From Alphaproteobacteria bacterium (GTDB lineage: Bacteria; Pseudomonadota; Alphaproteobacteria; JAEULC01): DNA of 33,955 bases. Shown piece after piece: positions 23,548-33,955 of the stretch. Where the stretch lies: NCBI GenBank assembly GCA_020846275.1, contig JADLEG010000128.1, positions 1-33,955 on the forward strand. Direction: 5' to 3'. The position numbers and the translations under genes are program-made. Positions within the stretch are counted from its first letter, which is position 1. Each line of letters starts with the position of its first letter. The notes beneath the pieces were generated by a model. The model had not been told where the DNA came from. It saw only the letters and a program-made list of their open reading frames with translations, and did no database searches.

Positions 23548-24861
23548 ATGCGCCTGTCCCAGTATTTCCTGCCGACCCTGAAGGAGACGCCGGCGGAAGC
23601 CCAGATCGTCTCGCACCGGCTGATGCTGCGTGCCGGTATGATCCGCCAGTCCTCGGCCGGCATCTACTCCTGGCTGCCGCTCGGCTTCCGCGTGCTCAAG
23701 CGCATCGAGCAGATCGTGCGCGAGGAGGAGGATGCGGCGGGCTGCCAGGAAGTGCTGATGCCGACCATCCAGCCGGCCGAGCTGTGGCGGGCGAGCGGGC
23801 GCTACGACGACTACGGCGCCGAGATGCTGCGCATCAAGGACCGCCACGACCGCGACATGCTCTACGGGCCGACCAACGAGGAGCAGATCACCGAGATATT
23901 CAAAGCCTATATCCGCAGCTACAAGCACCTGCCGAAGCTGCTCTACCACATCCAGTGGAAGTTCCGCGACGAGGTGCGGCCGCGCTTCGGCGTGATGCGC
24001 GGGCGCGAGTTCCTGATGAAGGACGCCTATTCCTTCGATCTGGACTATGCCGGCGCCGAGCGGTCCTACCGCAAGTTCTTCGTCGCCTATCTGCGCACCT
24101 TCGCGCGCATGGGGCTCAAGGCGATCCCGATGCAGGCCGACAGCGGCCCGATCGGCGGCGACATGAGCCACGAGTTCCAGATCCTGGCCGAAACGGGCGA
24201 GAGCAAGGTCTTCTGCGACAAGGCGTTCCTCAACTTCGATCCGCTGCAGTCCGACATCGACTATGACGGCAACCTGAAGCCGCTGGTCGACCGCTGGACC
24301 GGGCTCTATGCGGCCGCCGACGAAAAGCACGACCCGGCGAAATGCCCGGTGAAGGGCGACCAGCTCCTCGAGGCCCGCGGCATCGAGGTCGGCCACATCT
24401 TCTATTTCGGCACGAAATACTCCGCGCCGCTGGGCGCGAATGTCGACGGGCCGGACGGCAAGTCGACGACCGTGCACATGGGCTCGTACGGCATCGGCGT
24501 GTCGCGCCTCACAGGCGCGATCATCGAGGCGAGCCATGACGATGCCGGGATCATCTGGCCGGAATCGGTGGCGCCGTTCCGCGTCGGGCTGATCAACCTC
24601 AAGACCGGCGACGCCAAGACCGACGCGCTCTGCGCGGATGTCTACGCCAAGCTGCGGCAGAAGAAGGTCGAGGTCCTCTACGACGACCGCGACGAGCGGG
24701 CCGGCGCCAAGTTCGCGGACATGGACCTGATCGGCCTGCCCTGGCAGGTGATCGTCGGCCCGCGCGGCGCGGCGGTCGAAAAGGTCGAGGTCAAGAACCG
24801 CCGCACCGGCGAGCGCGCCGAGATGTCCGTCGACCAGGCGCTGACGAAGGTCGCCGGGTAA
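23548..24861 (+). CDS. proS: Prolyl-tRNA synthetase, short alphaproteobacterial type
   Basis: 437 residues, the length of the ProRS form that lacks the large editing insertion found in the E. coli enzyme. The N-terminal [13 protein letters not shown] is typical. Class II motif 2 appears in [19 protein letters not shown] and motif 3 in [10 protein letters not shown] (312-321), followed by a C-terminal anticodon-binding domain with [13 protein letters not shown]. It charges tRNA-Pro. Lacking the INS domain, it should depend on a free-standing YbaK/ProX-like editor for mischarged Ala-tRNA-Pro. ATG 23548 was chosen by family alignment, as the open frame runs about 1 kb further upstream. lolC starts 10 nt after its stop. 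Confidence 0.96.
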   Translation: MRLSQYFLPTLKETPAEAQIVSHRLMLRAGMIRQSSAGIYSWLPLGFRVLKRIEQIVREEEDAAGCQEVLMPTIQPAELWRASGRYDDYGAEMLRIKDRHDRDMLYGPTNEEQITEIFKAYIRSYKHLPKLLYHIQWKFRDEVRPRFGVMRGREFLMKDAYSFDLDYAGAERSYRKFFVAYLRTFARMGLKAIPMQADSGPIGGDMSHEFQILAETGESKVFCDKAFLNFDPLQSDIDYDGNLKPLVDRWTGLYAAADEKHDPAKCPVKGDQLLEARGIEVGHIFYFGTKYSAPLGANVDGPDGKSTTVHMGSYGIGVSRLTGAIIEASHDDAGIIWPESVAPFRVGLINLKTGDAKTDALCADVYAKLRQKKVEVLYDDRDERAGAKFADMDLIGLPWQVIVGPRGAAVEKVEVKNRRTGERAEMSVDQALTKVAG

Positions 24862-24871
24862 GCCCGCGGCC

Positions 24872-26119
24872 ATGTTCTCGGCCTTCGAGCGGATGGTCGC
24901 GATGCGCTACCTGCGCGCGCGGCGCCAGGAGGGCTTCATCTCGGTCATCGCCTGGTTCTCGCTGCTGGGCATAGCGCTGGGCGTGGCCACGCTCATCATC
25001 GTGATGTCGGTGATGAACGGGTTCCGCAAGGAGCTGGTTACCCGCATCGTCGGCATCAACGGCCATGTCGGGGTCTATGCGCTGATCGGCGGGCCGCTGC
25101 CCGACTACGACGCGGTGGTGGCCAAGCTTGCGCGCGTGCCGGGCATCGTCACCGCCGCGCCGATGATCGAAGGCAATGCGCTGCTCAGCGCCAACGGCAT
25201 GGCGTCTGGCGTCGCGGTGCGCGGGTTGCGGCTGGACGACCTCCGCCGGCGGCCGATCCTGGCGGACGGCGTCAAGTCCGGATCGCTGGACGCGCTGACC
25301 GGCATGAACGCGGCGATGATCGGCCGGCGCATGGCCGAGCGCTTCAACCTGTCGGTCGGCGACACGATCACGCTGATCACGCCCAACTTCGCCGAGACCG
25401 CGATCGGCATCATGCCGCGCAGCAAAGCCGTGGAGATCGTCGCGATCTTCGACGTCGGAATGTACGAATACGACAACAGCTTCGTGTTCATCCCCTTCGA
25501 GCTTGCCCAGGTGCTCTACCAGCTCAAGGGGGCGGCGACGGGGGTCGACATCTTGATCGACGACCCCAACCGCGTTGACGAGGCGCGCGGCCGCATCGCC
25601 GGCGCGCTCGAGGCCAAGTACCGGCTGGGCGACTGGCAGCGCGCGAACTCGACCTTCTTCAACGCCATCCAGGTCGAGCGCAACGTGATGTTCCTGATCC
25701 TAAGCCTGATCATCCTGGTCGCGGCGTTCAACATCATCTCCAGCCTGATCATGCTGGTGAAGGACAAGGGCCGCGGCATCGCCATCATGCGCACGATGGG
25801 CGCGACGCGCGCGGCGATCCTGCGCATCTTCCTTCTGTGCGGCGCCTCGGTCGGCATCGTCGGGACGGGCGGCGGCCTTGCGCTCGGGCTTGCCTTCTGC
25901 GCCAACATCGAATCGATCCGGCAGTTCCTGCAGGGGCTGACAGGGCGCAACCTGTTCTCGCCCGAGCTGTATTTCCTCAGCCGGCTGCCGGCGATCGTCG
26001 ATCCGCGCGAGGTGGCGCTGGTGGTCGCGATGGCGCTGGTGCTGTCGTTCCTGGCGACGCTCTATCCGGCCTGGCGCGCCGCGCGCCTCGATCCGGTCGA
26101 AGCGCTCAGGTACGAGTGA
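24872..26119 (+). CDS. lolC: Lipoprotein-releasing ABC transporter permease
   Basis: 415 residues with one N-terminal membrane helix (F-I-S-V-I-A-W-F-S-L-L-G-I-A-L-G-V-A-T-L), a periplasmic MacB-like domain of about 200 residues, and three C-terminal helices of the FtsX type. The G-R-G-I-A-I-M-R-T-M-G-A-T coupling segment that contacts LolD lies before the second C-terminal helix. It extracts outer-membrane lipoproteins from the inner membrane for transfer to LolA. As in many alphaproteobacteria, a single LolC/E-type permease probably forms a homodimer. It is 10 nt after proS and is separated from its ATPase gene lolD by about 900 nt that hold an inverted repeat and a gene on the other strand. 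Confidence 0.95.
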   Translation: MFSAFERMVAMRYLRARRQEGFISVIAWFSLLGIALGVATLIIVMSVMNGFRKELVTRIVGINGHVGVYALIGGPLPDYDAVVAKLARVPGIVTAAPMIEGNALLSANGMASGVAVRGLRLDDLRRRPILADGVKSGSLDALTGMNAAMIGRRMAERFNLSVGDTITLITPNFAETAIGIMPRSKAVEIVAIFDVGMYEYDNSFVFIPFELAQVLYQLKGAATGVDILIDDPNRVDEARGRIAGALEAKYRLGDWQRANSTFFNAIQVERNVMFLILSLIILVAAFNIISSLIMLVKDKGRGIAIMRTMGATRAAILRIFLLCGASVGIVGTGGGLALGLAFCANIESIRQFLQGLTGRNLFSPELYFLSRLPAIVDPREVALVVAMALVLSFLATLYPAWRAARLDPVEALRYE

Positions 26120-26122
26120 AGG

Positions 26123-26199
26123 CTCATCCTTCGACAAGCTCAGGATGAGGAAGGAAGTAAGTAAGCGAGTTCCTCATCCTGAGCTTGTCGAAGGATGAG
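26123..26199. repeat. Intergenic palindromic repeat, two 30-bp perfect arms
   Basis: Bases 26123-26152 and 26170-26199 are exact reverse complements over 30 bp, with a 17-nt spacer (26153-26169). Each arm also contains a shorter internal inverted repeat (TCATCCT with AGGATGA). The core CATCCTTCGACAAGCTCAGG belongs to a repeat type I recall as frequent in intergenic regions of alphaproteobacteria and other GC-rich genomes. It lies 3 nt after lolC and 10 nt before the convergent SEL1 gene's stop, so its transcript could also act as a bidirectional terminator. No transposase is nearby. Confidence 0.95.
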
Positions 26200-26209
26200 G
26201 CATCCGCGC

Positions 26210-26926
26210 CTAACTCCCGGCTTTCTTCGGCCTGACCGGGCGCCACTGGGCGGCGCGCTTGTCGCCCTCCTGGATGTCGCCGGGCGTCATCTGCTGCGCG
26301 ACGACCGGCCGCTGGCGCGTCGCGAGCAAATGGCCCTGCTTCATCGCCAGGGTGAGCCACTTGAACGCCTCGACCAGGTCGCGCTTCACGCCGTCGCCGT
26401 TCGCATAGAGCACCGCCAAGTTGAACTGCGACTCGGCGAAGCCCTGGTCGGCCGCCAGGCGGAACCATTCGCTGGCGTCGAGCGGATCGGGCGCGCGTCC
26501 GATGCCCTGGGCGGAGCGCAGGCCAAGGTTGTTGTAGGCGGGCAGGTGGCCGAGCGAGGCCGCCTGCATGAAAAGCTCGTTTGCCTTGGCCTGGTCGGCG
26601 GCGACGATCTTGCCTTCGGACAGGATGCGCGCCAGTTCGTTCATCGCGTCCGGCACGCCGGCTTGGGCGGATTGCTGTAGCCAGACGACGCCCTGGGGCT
26701 TGTTCTGCGGCGTCGCGTAGCGAACGATAAGGTCGCCCAGGTAATACTGCGCCACCGCGTCGCCGTTGACGGCGAGCGGCTCGAAGTTCGATCGCGCGGT
26801 CGAGAAATCGCCGCGCTGGAACGCGGCGATGCCATCCTCCAGCGGGCCGGCCGACACCGGCGCGGCCGGTGCCAGCCCCGCCACGGTCGACGCCGCGATA
26901 AGCGCCGCACGCAAGAGAGCGTTCAT
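26210..26926 (-). CDS. SEL1-like tetratricopeptide repeat protein, exported
   Basis: 238 residues. A signal peptide ([13 protein letters not shown]...V-S-A) is followed by about four or five SEL1/TPR-type repeats such as [26 protein letters not shown] and [19 protein letters not shown]. It ends in a short Arg/Lys/Pro-rich tail. Such proteins act as binding scaffolds in the periplasm; the partner cannot be told. ATG 26926 begins the signal peptide, while the open frame continues far upstream as a shadow of lolD. It lies between lolC and lolD in the opposite direction, an unusual insertion into that operon. Confidence 0.88.
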   Translation of the reverse strand: MNALLRAALIAASTVAGLAPAAPVSAGPLEDGIAAFQRGDFSTARSNFEPLAVNGDAVAQYYLGDLIVRYATPQNKPQGVVWLQQSAQAGVPDAMNELARILSEGKIVAADQAKANELFMQAASLGHLPAYNNLGLRSAQGIGRAPDPLDASEWFRLAADQGFAESQFNLAVLYANGDGVKRDLVEAFKWLTLAMKQGHLLATRQRPVVAQQMTPGDIQEGDKRAAQWRPVRPKKAGS

Positions 26927-27019
26927 GGTGCCACTATGAAGCGTTGCGCCAGTTTCTTGAAGATGGGGGAGTTCCCGGGCGGCTGGCGGGGCGGTCGGGG
27001 ACCGATTATAACCCGCCGC

Positions 27020-27757
27020 ATGACTCCCATCGCCAGGCCGCTCGACGATCCGGCGTCCGCCGGCGCTCCCCTGGAGAGCCGGGAACCGGCGCTGGCGCTG
27101 GACGGCATCGTCAGGCGCTTCCGCCAGGGCAGCGAGCGGCTCGACGTGCTGACAGGGGCAACGCTCGCGGTGCGGCCCGGCGAAGCGGTGGCCCTGGTCG
27201 GCCCGTCGGGTGCGGGCAAGTCCACCCTGCTGCAGATCGCCGGACTGCTGGAGCGGCCGGATGACGGCGAGGTGAGCATCGCCGGCCAGGCCTGTGGCCG
27301 GCTGGGCGATGCGCAGCGCACGGCGGTCCGGCGCCGGCGGATCGGTTTCGTCTACCAATACCATCACCTGATGCCGGAATTCTCGGCCCTTGAGAATGTC
27401 GTGATCCCGCAGATGATCGCGGGACGCGGGCGGCGCGAGGCCGCGGAGCGGGCCAAGCGGCTGCTGTCCCATGTCGGATTGGCGGAGCGACTGACCCATC
27501 GTCCGGGCCGGCTGTCGGGCGGCGAGCAGCAGCGCGTGGCGATCGCTCGCGCGCTGGCGAACCGGCCGCTGCTGCTGATCGCCGACGAGCCGACCGGCAA
27601 CCTCGACCCCAACACCGCCGGCCAGGTCTTCGCGCTGCTGATCGACCTCGTGCGCCGGGGCGGACTCGCGGCGCTGATCGCCACCCACAACCACGAGCTT
27701 GCCCAGCGCATGGACCGCGTGCTGGCGTTGCGCGGGGGAACCGTCGCGCAGGCCTGA
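27020..27757 (+). CDS. lolD: Lipoprotein-releasing ABC transporter ATPase
   Basis: 245 residues. It has Walker [11 protein letters not shown]-loop [18 protein letters not shown], signature [15 protein letters not shown], Walker [14 protein letters not shown] and H-loop A-T-H-N. The [13 protein letters not shown] segment is typical of LolD as against FtsE or MacB. It powers LolC. The N-terminus before the ABC domain is longer than usual by about 20 residues; ATG 27020 is the first start after the SEL1 gene's promoter region. Because lolD is not directly behind lolC it must have its own promoter, which lies in the short divergent spacer shared with the SEL1 gene (26927-27019). Confidence 0.95.
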   Translation: MTPIARPLDDPASAGAPLESREPALALDGIVRRFRQGSERLDVLTGATLAVRPGEAVALVGPSGAGKSTLLQIAGLLERPDDGEVSIAGQACGRLGDAQRTAVRRRRIGFVYQYHHLMPEFSALENVVIPQMIAGRGRREAAERAKRLLSHVGLAERLTHRPGRLSGGEQQRVAIARALANRPLLLIADEPTGNLDPNTAGQVFALLIDLVRRGGLAALIATHNHELAQRMDRVLALRGGTVAQA

Positions 27758-27825
27758 GCGGCGCAGGGAACGGGAGGCAGGACGGCGCGTTCTCCTTGTT
27801 CCGCAACATCAGACGGGCGGCCGGC

Positions 27826-28203
27826 ATGCAATGGGACCCCATCGCGGTGGCACGCGCCAGCTACCAGGCGTACGTCGACAAGGACCGTGCCGCGCTGGAG
27901 CGGCTGGTGGCGGACGACTTCCATTTCACCAGCCCACTCGACAACCGGCTCGACCGGGCCACGTACTTCGATCGGTGCTGGCCAAACAGCAAGTTCCTGG
28001 CGGGATTCGACTTCCTGCACTGTGCCCAGCAGGGCGACCGCGTTTTCGTCGCCTATGAAGCCCGCACCAACGAAGGCAAGCGGTTCAGAAACACCGAGAT
28101 GCTGACGGTTCGCCAGGGCAGGCTGGTGGAGGTCGAAGTCTTCTTCGGCTGGAACATGCCGCACCCCGCGCCGACTGGCGGGTTCGTGGCGGAAGCCGAT
28201 TAG
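27826..28203 (+). CDS. NTF2-like/SnoaL-like domain protein
   Basis: 125 residues, one alpha+beta-barrel domain of the NTF2/SnoaL superfamily. The opening A-S-Y-Q-A-Y-V-D-K-D-R-A-A-L-E-R-L-V-A-D-D-F-H-F-T-S-P pattern and the E-M-L-T-V-R-Q-G-R-L-V-E-V-E-V-F-F-G end are diagnostic. Members are small ligand-binding or isomerase-like proteins; no specific reaction can be assigned. ATG 27826 is preferred. A TTG at 27796 is in frame but has no clear ribosome site. It lies 68 nt after lolD on the same strand and is convergent with the EamA gene. Confidence 0.85.
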   Translation: MQWDPIAVARASYQAYVDKDRAALERLVADDFHFTSPLDNRLDRATYFDRCWPNSKFLAGFDFLHCAQQGDRVFVAYEARTNEGKRFRNTEMLTVRQGRLVEVEVFFGWNMPHPAPTGGFVAEAD

Positions 28204-28214
28204 GTTTCCGGCGT

Positions 28215-29132
28215 TCAGGGCGCCGGCTGATTGAGGACCATGGCGATGCCGAGGACGACCAACGCGACCCCGGCGATCTCGGTCGCGCGCGGCTTCTCGC
28301 GGAACCACAGCGCCGAGATCAGGAAGGTGAAGATCAGCTCGACCAGGCCGACGGTGCGGACATAGGCCACGGTCTGCAGGGTCATGGCGGTGAACCATCC
28401 GGCCGATCCGAGGACGCTGGTAAGCCCCGCCATCAGCGAGGGCCGCCAGGCGACGGCGATGTTGCCGAGCTGCTCGCGCTCGCGCCAGGCGAGGAAACCT
28501 CCCAGCACGACGGTCTGGATCGTCGTCGCGAAGGCGAGCGTCACCGCCGCCGCCACGATCGGATTGGGATGCTGGAGCGACAGGGAGGCAGCGCGGAACC
28601 CGACCGCCGACACGGCGAAGAGGCCGCCCGACGTCATGCCGAGCAGCGCCGGCCGCTCGAGCCAGCCGGTCAAGAGCGCGCGCACCGGATTGCCGCTGGC
28701 CACCAGCGAGACCAGCATCACGCCGAGCGTGCTGACGACGATCGACGCCACGCCCCAGCGCGTCAGATGGTCGCCCAGGAAGACCAGGCCGAAGACGGCG
28801 GCCTGCACCACCTCGGTCTTCGTGTAGGCGATGCCGACCGGAAAATTGCGGAAGTTCAGTACATAGAGCATCAGTCCGGTGGCGACGATCTGGGCCATGC
28901 CGCCGGCGATGACCCACAGGAAGAACTGCGGGCTGAACGCCGGCGTGCCGAAGCCGAGGCCATAGAGAAGGCTCAACGCGTAGACGATCGCCACCGGCAT
29001 GCCGAAGACGAAGCGCGTGAAGGTGGACGCGCCGGTCGACATGCGACCCTTCAGGAACTTCTGCAGCGCGGTCCGGATGCACTGGAAGAGCGCGGCCGCC
29101 ACCGTGATCGGGATCCAGAGCCAGTCGACCAT
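28215..29132 (-). CDS. EamA/DMT-superfamily transporter
   Basis: 305 residues with ten predicted membrane helices arranged as two EamA repeats. The second copy ends with the typical V-G-L-V-E-L-I-F-T-F-L-I-S-A-L-W-F-R-E-K-P segment. These proteins export or import small metabolites across the inner membrane, and the substrate is unknown. ATG 29132 (M-V-D-W-L-W-I-P-I-T) begins the first helix; the longer frame overlaps the M48 peptidase gene and is rejected. It follows that gene by 37 nt on the same strand, so it may share its transcript. Confidence 0.9.
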   Translation of the reverse strand: MVDWLWIPITVAAALFQCIRTALQKFLKGRMSTGASTFTRFVFGMPVAIVYALSLLYGLGFGTPAFSPQFFLWVIAGGMAQIVATGLMLYVLNFRNFPVGIAYTKTEVVQAAVFGLVFLGDHLTRWGVASIVVSTLGVMLVSLVASGNPVRALLTGWLERPALLGMTSGGLFAVSAVGFRAASLSLQHPNPIVAAAVTLAFATTIQTVVLGGFLAWREREQLGNIAVAWRPSLMAGLTSVLGSAGWFTAMTLQTVAYVRTVGLVELIFTFLISALWFREKPRATEIAGVALVVLGIAMVLNQPAP

Positions 29133-29169
29133 GGGGCGTGCTGCCGGCGCGCGAGGTTCGTTGACGAGG

Positions 29170-30234
29170 TCAGCCTTGCTTGCACAGGTCGCGCAAGCTG
29201 GTCCAGTCCTCATTCGACATGGCAGGGTTGCCGCTGCCCGCGCTGCGTTCGGCAAGCGCGCGCCGCTCGGCGGTCGGCGGGTGCGAGGTGAGATAGCGCA
29301 TGACGGCGGAATTGCGGCCCTCCTTCGCCTCGAGCCGGGTAAAGAACGAGACGATGCCGGTGGTGCGGATGCCGGCCGCCCGCAGGATCTCGATGCCCCG
29401 CGCATCGGCCTCGGCCTCGAACTCCCGGCTGTAGGCCAGGATGCCGAGCGCGCCAACGGCATCGGTCAGCCGCGAGTCGCCCAGCAGCAGCGAGGCCAGC
29501 ATCGAGACGCCGAAATGGCGCAGCATCAGCCGCGTGGGGTGCCGCAATTCGACGTGGGCCATCTCGTGCGCCAGCACGCCGGCGATCTCGTCCGGCGACT
29601 CCGCCTTGTCGATCAGGCCCGACAGGAACACGATGTGGCCTCCGGGCACGGCAAACGCGTTGACATTGGCATTGCGCTTGACCTCGACGGTGGCGGCCGC
29701 GTCGCTGCCGGCGGCGCGCACCAACCGCTCGGCGAGGCGGTCGAGCGCGGCCTGTCCGGCCCGATTGGCGCAGGTCTTTCCCAGACGCTCGAATACTCCC
29801 AGCGCGGCGCGGCCCAGGCGTTGCTCCGTGCTGCGCGGTATCGCATCGGCAACCAGGTCGAGGAAGGGCCCCGAGGCGAGCCACAGCACCGCTGCCAGCG
29901 CGCCCGCCAGAGCGATGCCGCCGCCGATGATGGCGATGCGCCGGCCATGCGGCTCGCGCGGGCGGTGCCGGCCGATCCGATCCACCAGGGCGGCGGACAT
30001 GCCGGCATCGGGCACCGACAGGCGGATCTCGTCGTCCCGCGCATGGCCGAACTGGCCCGCCTGGCCTTTGTGGGCCGGCGCGATGACGCGCAGCGCCGCA
30101 TAGGGCCAGGCGGCGACCTGGCTTCCGTCGCTTGCCGCCAGCAGGCGCGCGCTCGACTCGCCCAGCTCGATATGGACCGCGACGCGCGCGGCGCTGCGCC
30201 CGTCGTAGTAATGGGCGAGGGTCCAGCCCTCCAT
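29170..30234 (-). CDS. M48-family membrane metallopeptidase
   Basis: 354 residues. An N-terminal beta-rich region (about 1-95) is followed by one membrane helix (I-A-I-I-G-G-G-I-A-L-A-G-A-L-A-A-V-L-W-L, 100-119) and the peptidase domain. The zinc site is H-E-M-A-H (223-227), with the third ligand in E-A-E-A-D (273-277). The family includes HtpX, BepA and Oma1-type membrane-protein quality-control peptidases. Conserved S-H-P-P-T-x-x-R lies near the C-terminus as in Oma1/BepA-like members. It begins 2 nt after the yjgN stop, so the two are translationally linked, which suggests joint work in envelope maintenance. The Arg-rich longer frame upstream is a shadow of yjgN. Confidence 0.93.
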   Translation of the reverse strand: MEGWTLAHYYDGRSAARVAVHIELGESSARLLAASDGSQVAAWPYAALRVIAPAHKGQAGQFGHARDDEIRLSVPDAGMSAALVDRIGRHRPREPHGRRIAIIGGGIALAGALAAVLWLASGPFLDLVADAIPRSTEQRLGRAALGVFERLGKTCANRAGQAALDRLAERLVRAAGSDAAATVEVKRNANVNAFAVPGGHIVFLSGLIDKAESPDEIAGVLAHEMAHVELRHPTRLMLRHFGVSMLASLLLGDSRLTDAVGALGILAYSREFEAEADARGIEILRAAGIRTTGIVSFFTRLEAKEGRNSAVMRYLTSHPPTAERRALAERSAGSGNPAMSNEDWTSLRDLCKQG

Positions 30235-30236
30235 CG

Positions 30237-31211
30237 TCAGGTGCCGAGCGTGTCGATGTTGAAGAAGCCGGCAAGGCCCTCCCCGCTGCCGGGCAGGGCG
30301 GCCGCCTGGCCGATGCGCGCGAAATCGATCGTGCCGGCGGCCGACACGTTGTCGCACCAGAAGCGCATCGATCGACGGACGATGATCGGGTAGCCGAGGC
30401 CGAGCGTGAAGAGCGCGATCAGCATGTTGCCGATCTTCAGCCGGGCCATCTTCCAGCCCGTGACCGCGGGGGACATCGTGAAGCGCAGGCTTTCCAGCAC
30501 GGTATGCTCGACGACATAGCGCGTGCGCCGCGCGTCGTACCAGAACCAGGAAAGCCCGAGCGTGAAGGGCAGCAAGACCCAGCAGCGCGCGAACGGCCAG
30601 AACAGGGGACGCGCCTTCCCGTCGAAGCCGAACGGCGCGGTTCCGAACTGCCGATGGGCGGTTTCGTACCGCGCCAGCTTCACGTCGTTGAAGGGCGTGT
30701 AGAAGCCCAGGGTGAGCCCCCGCAGGATCGCGCCGCCGAAGGCCATCACGCCATATTCCCAGGGCGAGCCCCCTTGATGGAACCGGATCGAGCGCCAGCG
30801 GGTGCGCGACAGGCGATAGCGCGTGGCGGCATAGGAGCCGACGAAGAAGAGGTAGAGGAGCAGGATGTAGACGATGACGCGCCCGGCGCCGTAGTAGATC
30901 GCCAGGGCTTCGTCGAGTTGCGCGGCGATGTCCAGCGCGGCATAGCCGAGGAGCAGGGGCGACAGAATGAGCGCGGCCTTGAGAAAGCCGATGAACAATT
31001 CCTTGCCCGTGCCGGTGTATTCGAGCGCGTCGTCCTGGACGACGATCCGGCTCCAGATATACCGGCGGATGCGCGTGCGCGCCCAGAACCGGTAGAAGCC
31101 CAGCGTGATGATCGTCAACAGCAGCGTGCCGAGATAGAGCGGATACAGATCGCGCGCGCGTCCCGCATAGCGCGCCCGCAGCGTCACCGCCTGATCGATC
31201 GCCTGATCCAT
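30237..31211 (-). CDS. YjgN (DUF898) family inner-membrane protein
   Basis: 324 residues with six or so membrane helices. The family signature is present twice: L-T-I-I-T-L-G-F-Y-R-F-W-A-R-T-R-I-R-R-Y near residue 35, and A-L-F-T-L-G-L-G-Y-P-I-I-V-R-R near the C-terminus. The function is unknown. It is commonly found next to an M48 peptidase, as here, where the peptidase starts 2 nt after this stop. ATG 31211 is preferred over 31229 because GGGGGAC lies 3-4 nt before it. The upstream spacer (31212-31433) is shared with divergent dnaE. Confidence 0.88.
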   Translation of the reverse strand: MDQAIDQAVTLRARYAGRARDLYPLYLGTLLLTIITLGFYRFWARTRIRRYIWSRIVVQDDALEYTGTGKELFIGFLKAALILSPLLLGYAALDIAAQLDEALAIYYGAGRVIVYILLLYLFFVGSYAATRYRLSRTRWRSIRFHQGGSPWEYGVMAFGGAILRGLTLGFYTPFNDVKLARYETAHRQFGTAPFGFDGKARPLFWPFARCWVLLPFTLGLSWFWYDARRTRYVVEHTVLESLRFTMSPAVTGWKMARLKIGNMLIALFTLGLGYPIIVRRSMRFWCDNVSAAGTIDFARIGQAAALPGSGEGLAGFFNIDTLGT

Positions 31212-31433
31212 GTTGTCCCCCGAACGCATGCCTGCCTGGCACCGGCGGCAGTTTAGCAGTCCCGGCCGGCGCGGGACACGTATCGATAGATCGGGCGGCC
31301 GGCCGGCGAGGCGAATCGCCCCGGGCCTTTCCCGGGCGCTTGTCGGCCGGCGCAGCGGCGGAGAACACGCGGGTTTCGCTTGTCCCCGTCATTCAATGGT
31401 GCGGGCGGAGGTGTCGCCTTGGTAGGATGGCGG

Positions 31434-33955
<2,522 letters not shown>

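Noticed and set aside
31320..31336. CCCGGG-CCTTT-CCCGGG hairpin before dnaE as a terminator.
   Set aside because: Short stem with no T-tract on the plus strand, and no gene ends just upstream on either strand. I mention it only as possible leader structure.

Overview
The window is about 34 kb of high-GC chromosomal DNA from an alphaproteobacterium, probably Rhodospirillales-like or Hyphomicrobiales-like. I base this on the short ProRS (437 aa), the proS-lolC-lolD-dnaE order, a PF09608-type 'Alph_Pro_TM' protein, and the close-packed strand-coherent operons. There are no rRNA or tRNA genes, CRISPR arrays, insertion sequences or phage genes that I can see. Both ends are cut: a GST gene on the left and dnaE on the right.

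Layout. (1) 1-2455 (+): GST, a divergent SDR, then a lower-GC pair made of a small frame-switched ORF overlapping (GTGA) a COG3910-type ATPase. (2) 2468-4077: a Rap1a/Tai-like secreted protein and hisI on the minus strand, diverging from a Zur repressor gene with a candidate Zur box between. (3) 4097-12553 (-): a sulfur/sulfite oxidation block: TSUP anion permease, PF09608 protein, universal stress protein, SoeABC-type sulfite dehydrogenase and FccAB flavocytochrome c sulfide dehydrogenase. (4) 12653-15529 (-): a two-subunit CoA-transferase-like enzyme with atypical motifs and a class III aminotransferase. (5) 15978-23355: a phosphonate and probable phosphonolipid locus: PEP mutase fused to a nucleotidyltransferase (PepM-PntC), phosphonopyruvate decarboxylase, a RidA-like protein, two CDP-alcohol phosphotransferase paralogs, and HpnM/MlaC-like and HpnL-like envelope lipid proteins, with a DUF1028 gene in between. 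(6) 23548-33955: the core block proS, lolC, lolD, dnaE, interrupted by a 30-bp-arm inverted repeat, a SEL1 gene, and an NTF2-like, an EamA, an M48 peptidase and a YjgN gene.

How the genes may work together. In the sulfur block sulfide is oxidised in the periplasm by FccAB, and sulfite in the cytoplasm by SoeABC, with TSUP moving sulfite or a related anion. In the phosphonate block, PEP becomes phosphonopyruvate and then phosphonoacetaldehyde. After amination or reduction by an enzyme not obvious in the cluster, the phosphonate would be activated as a CMP ester by the PntC domain and transferred by a CDP-alcohol phosphotransferase to a lipid acceptor. The flanking HpnM-like and HpnL-like proteins suggest the product is an envelope lipid. 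This is the most interesting system in the window. One of the two phosphotransferases has lost the last Asp of its catalytic motif while keeping an otherwise ungapped match to its partner, which suggests a regulatory, heteromeric or altered-chemistry role.
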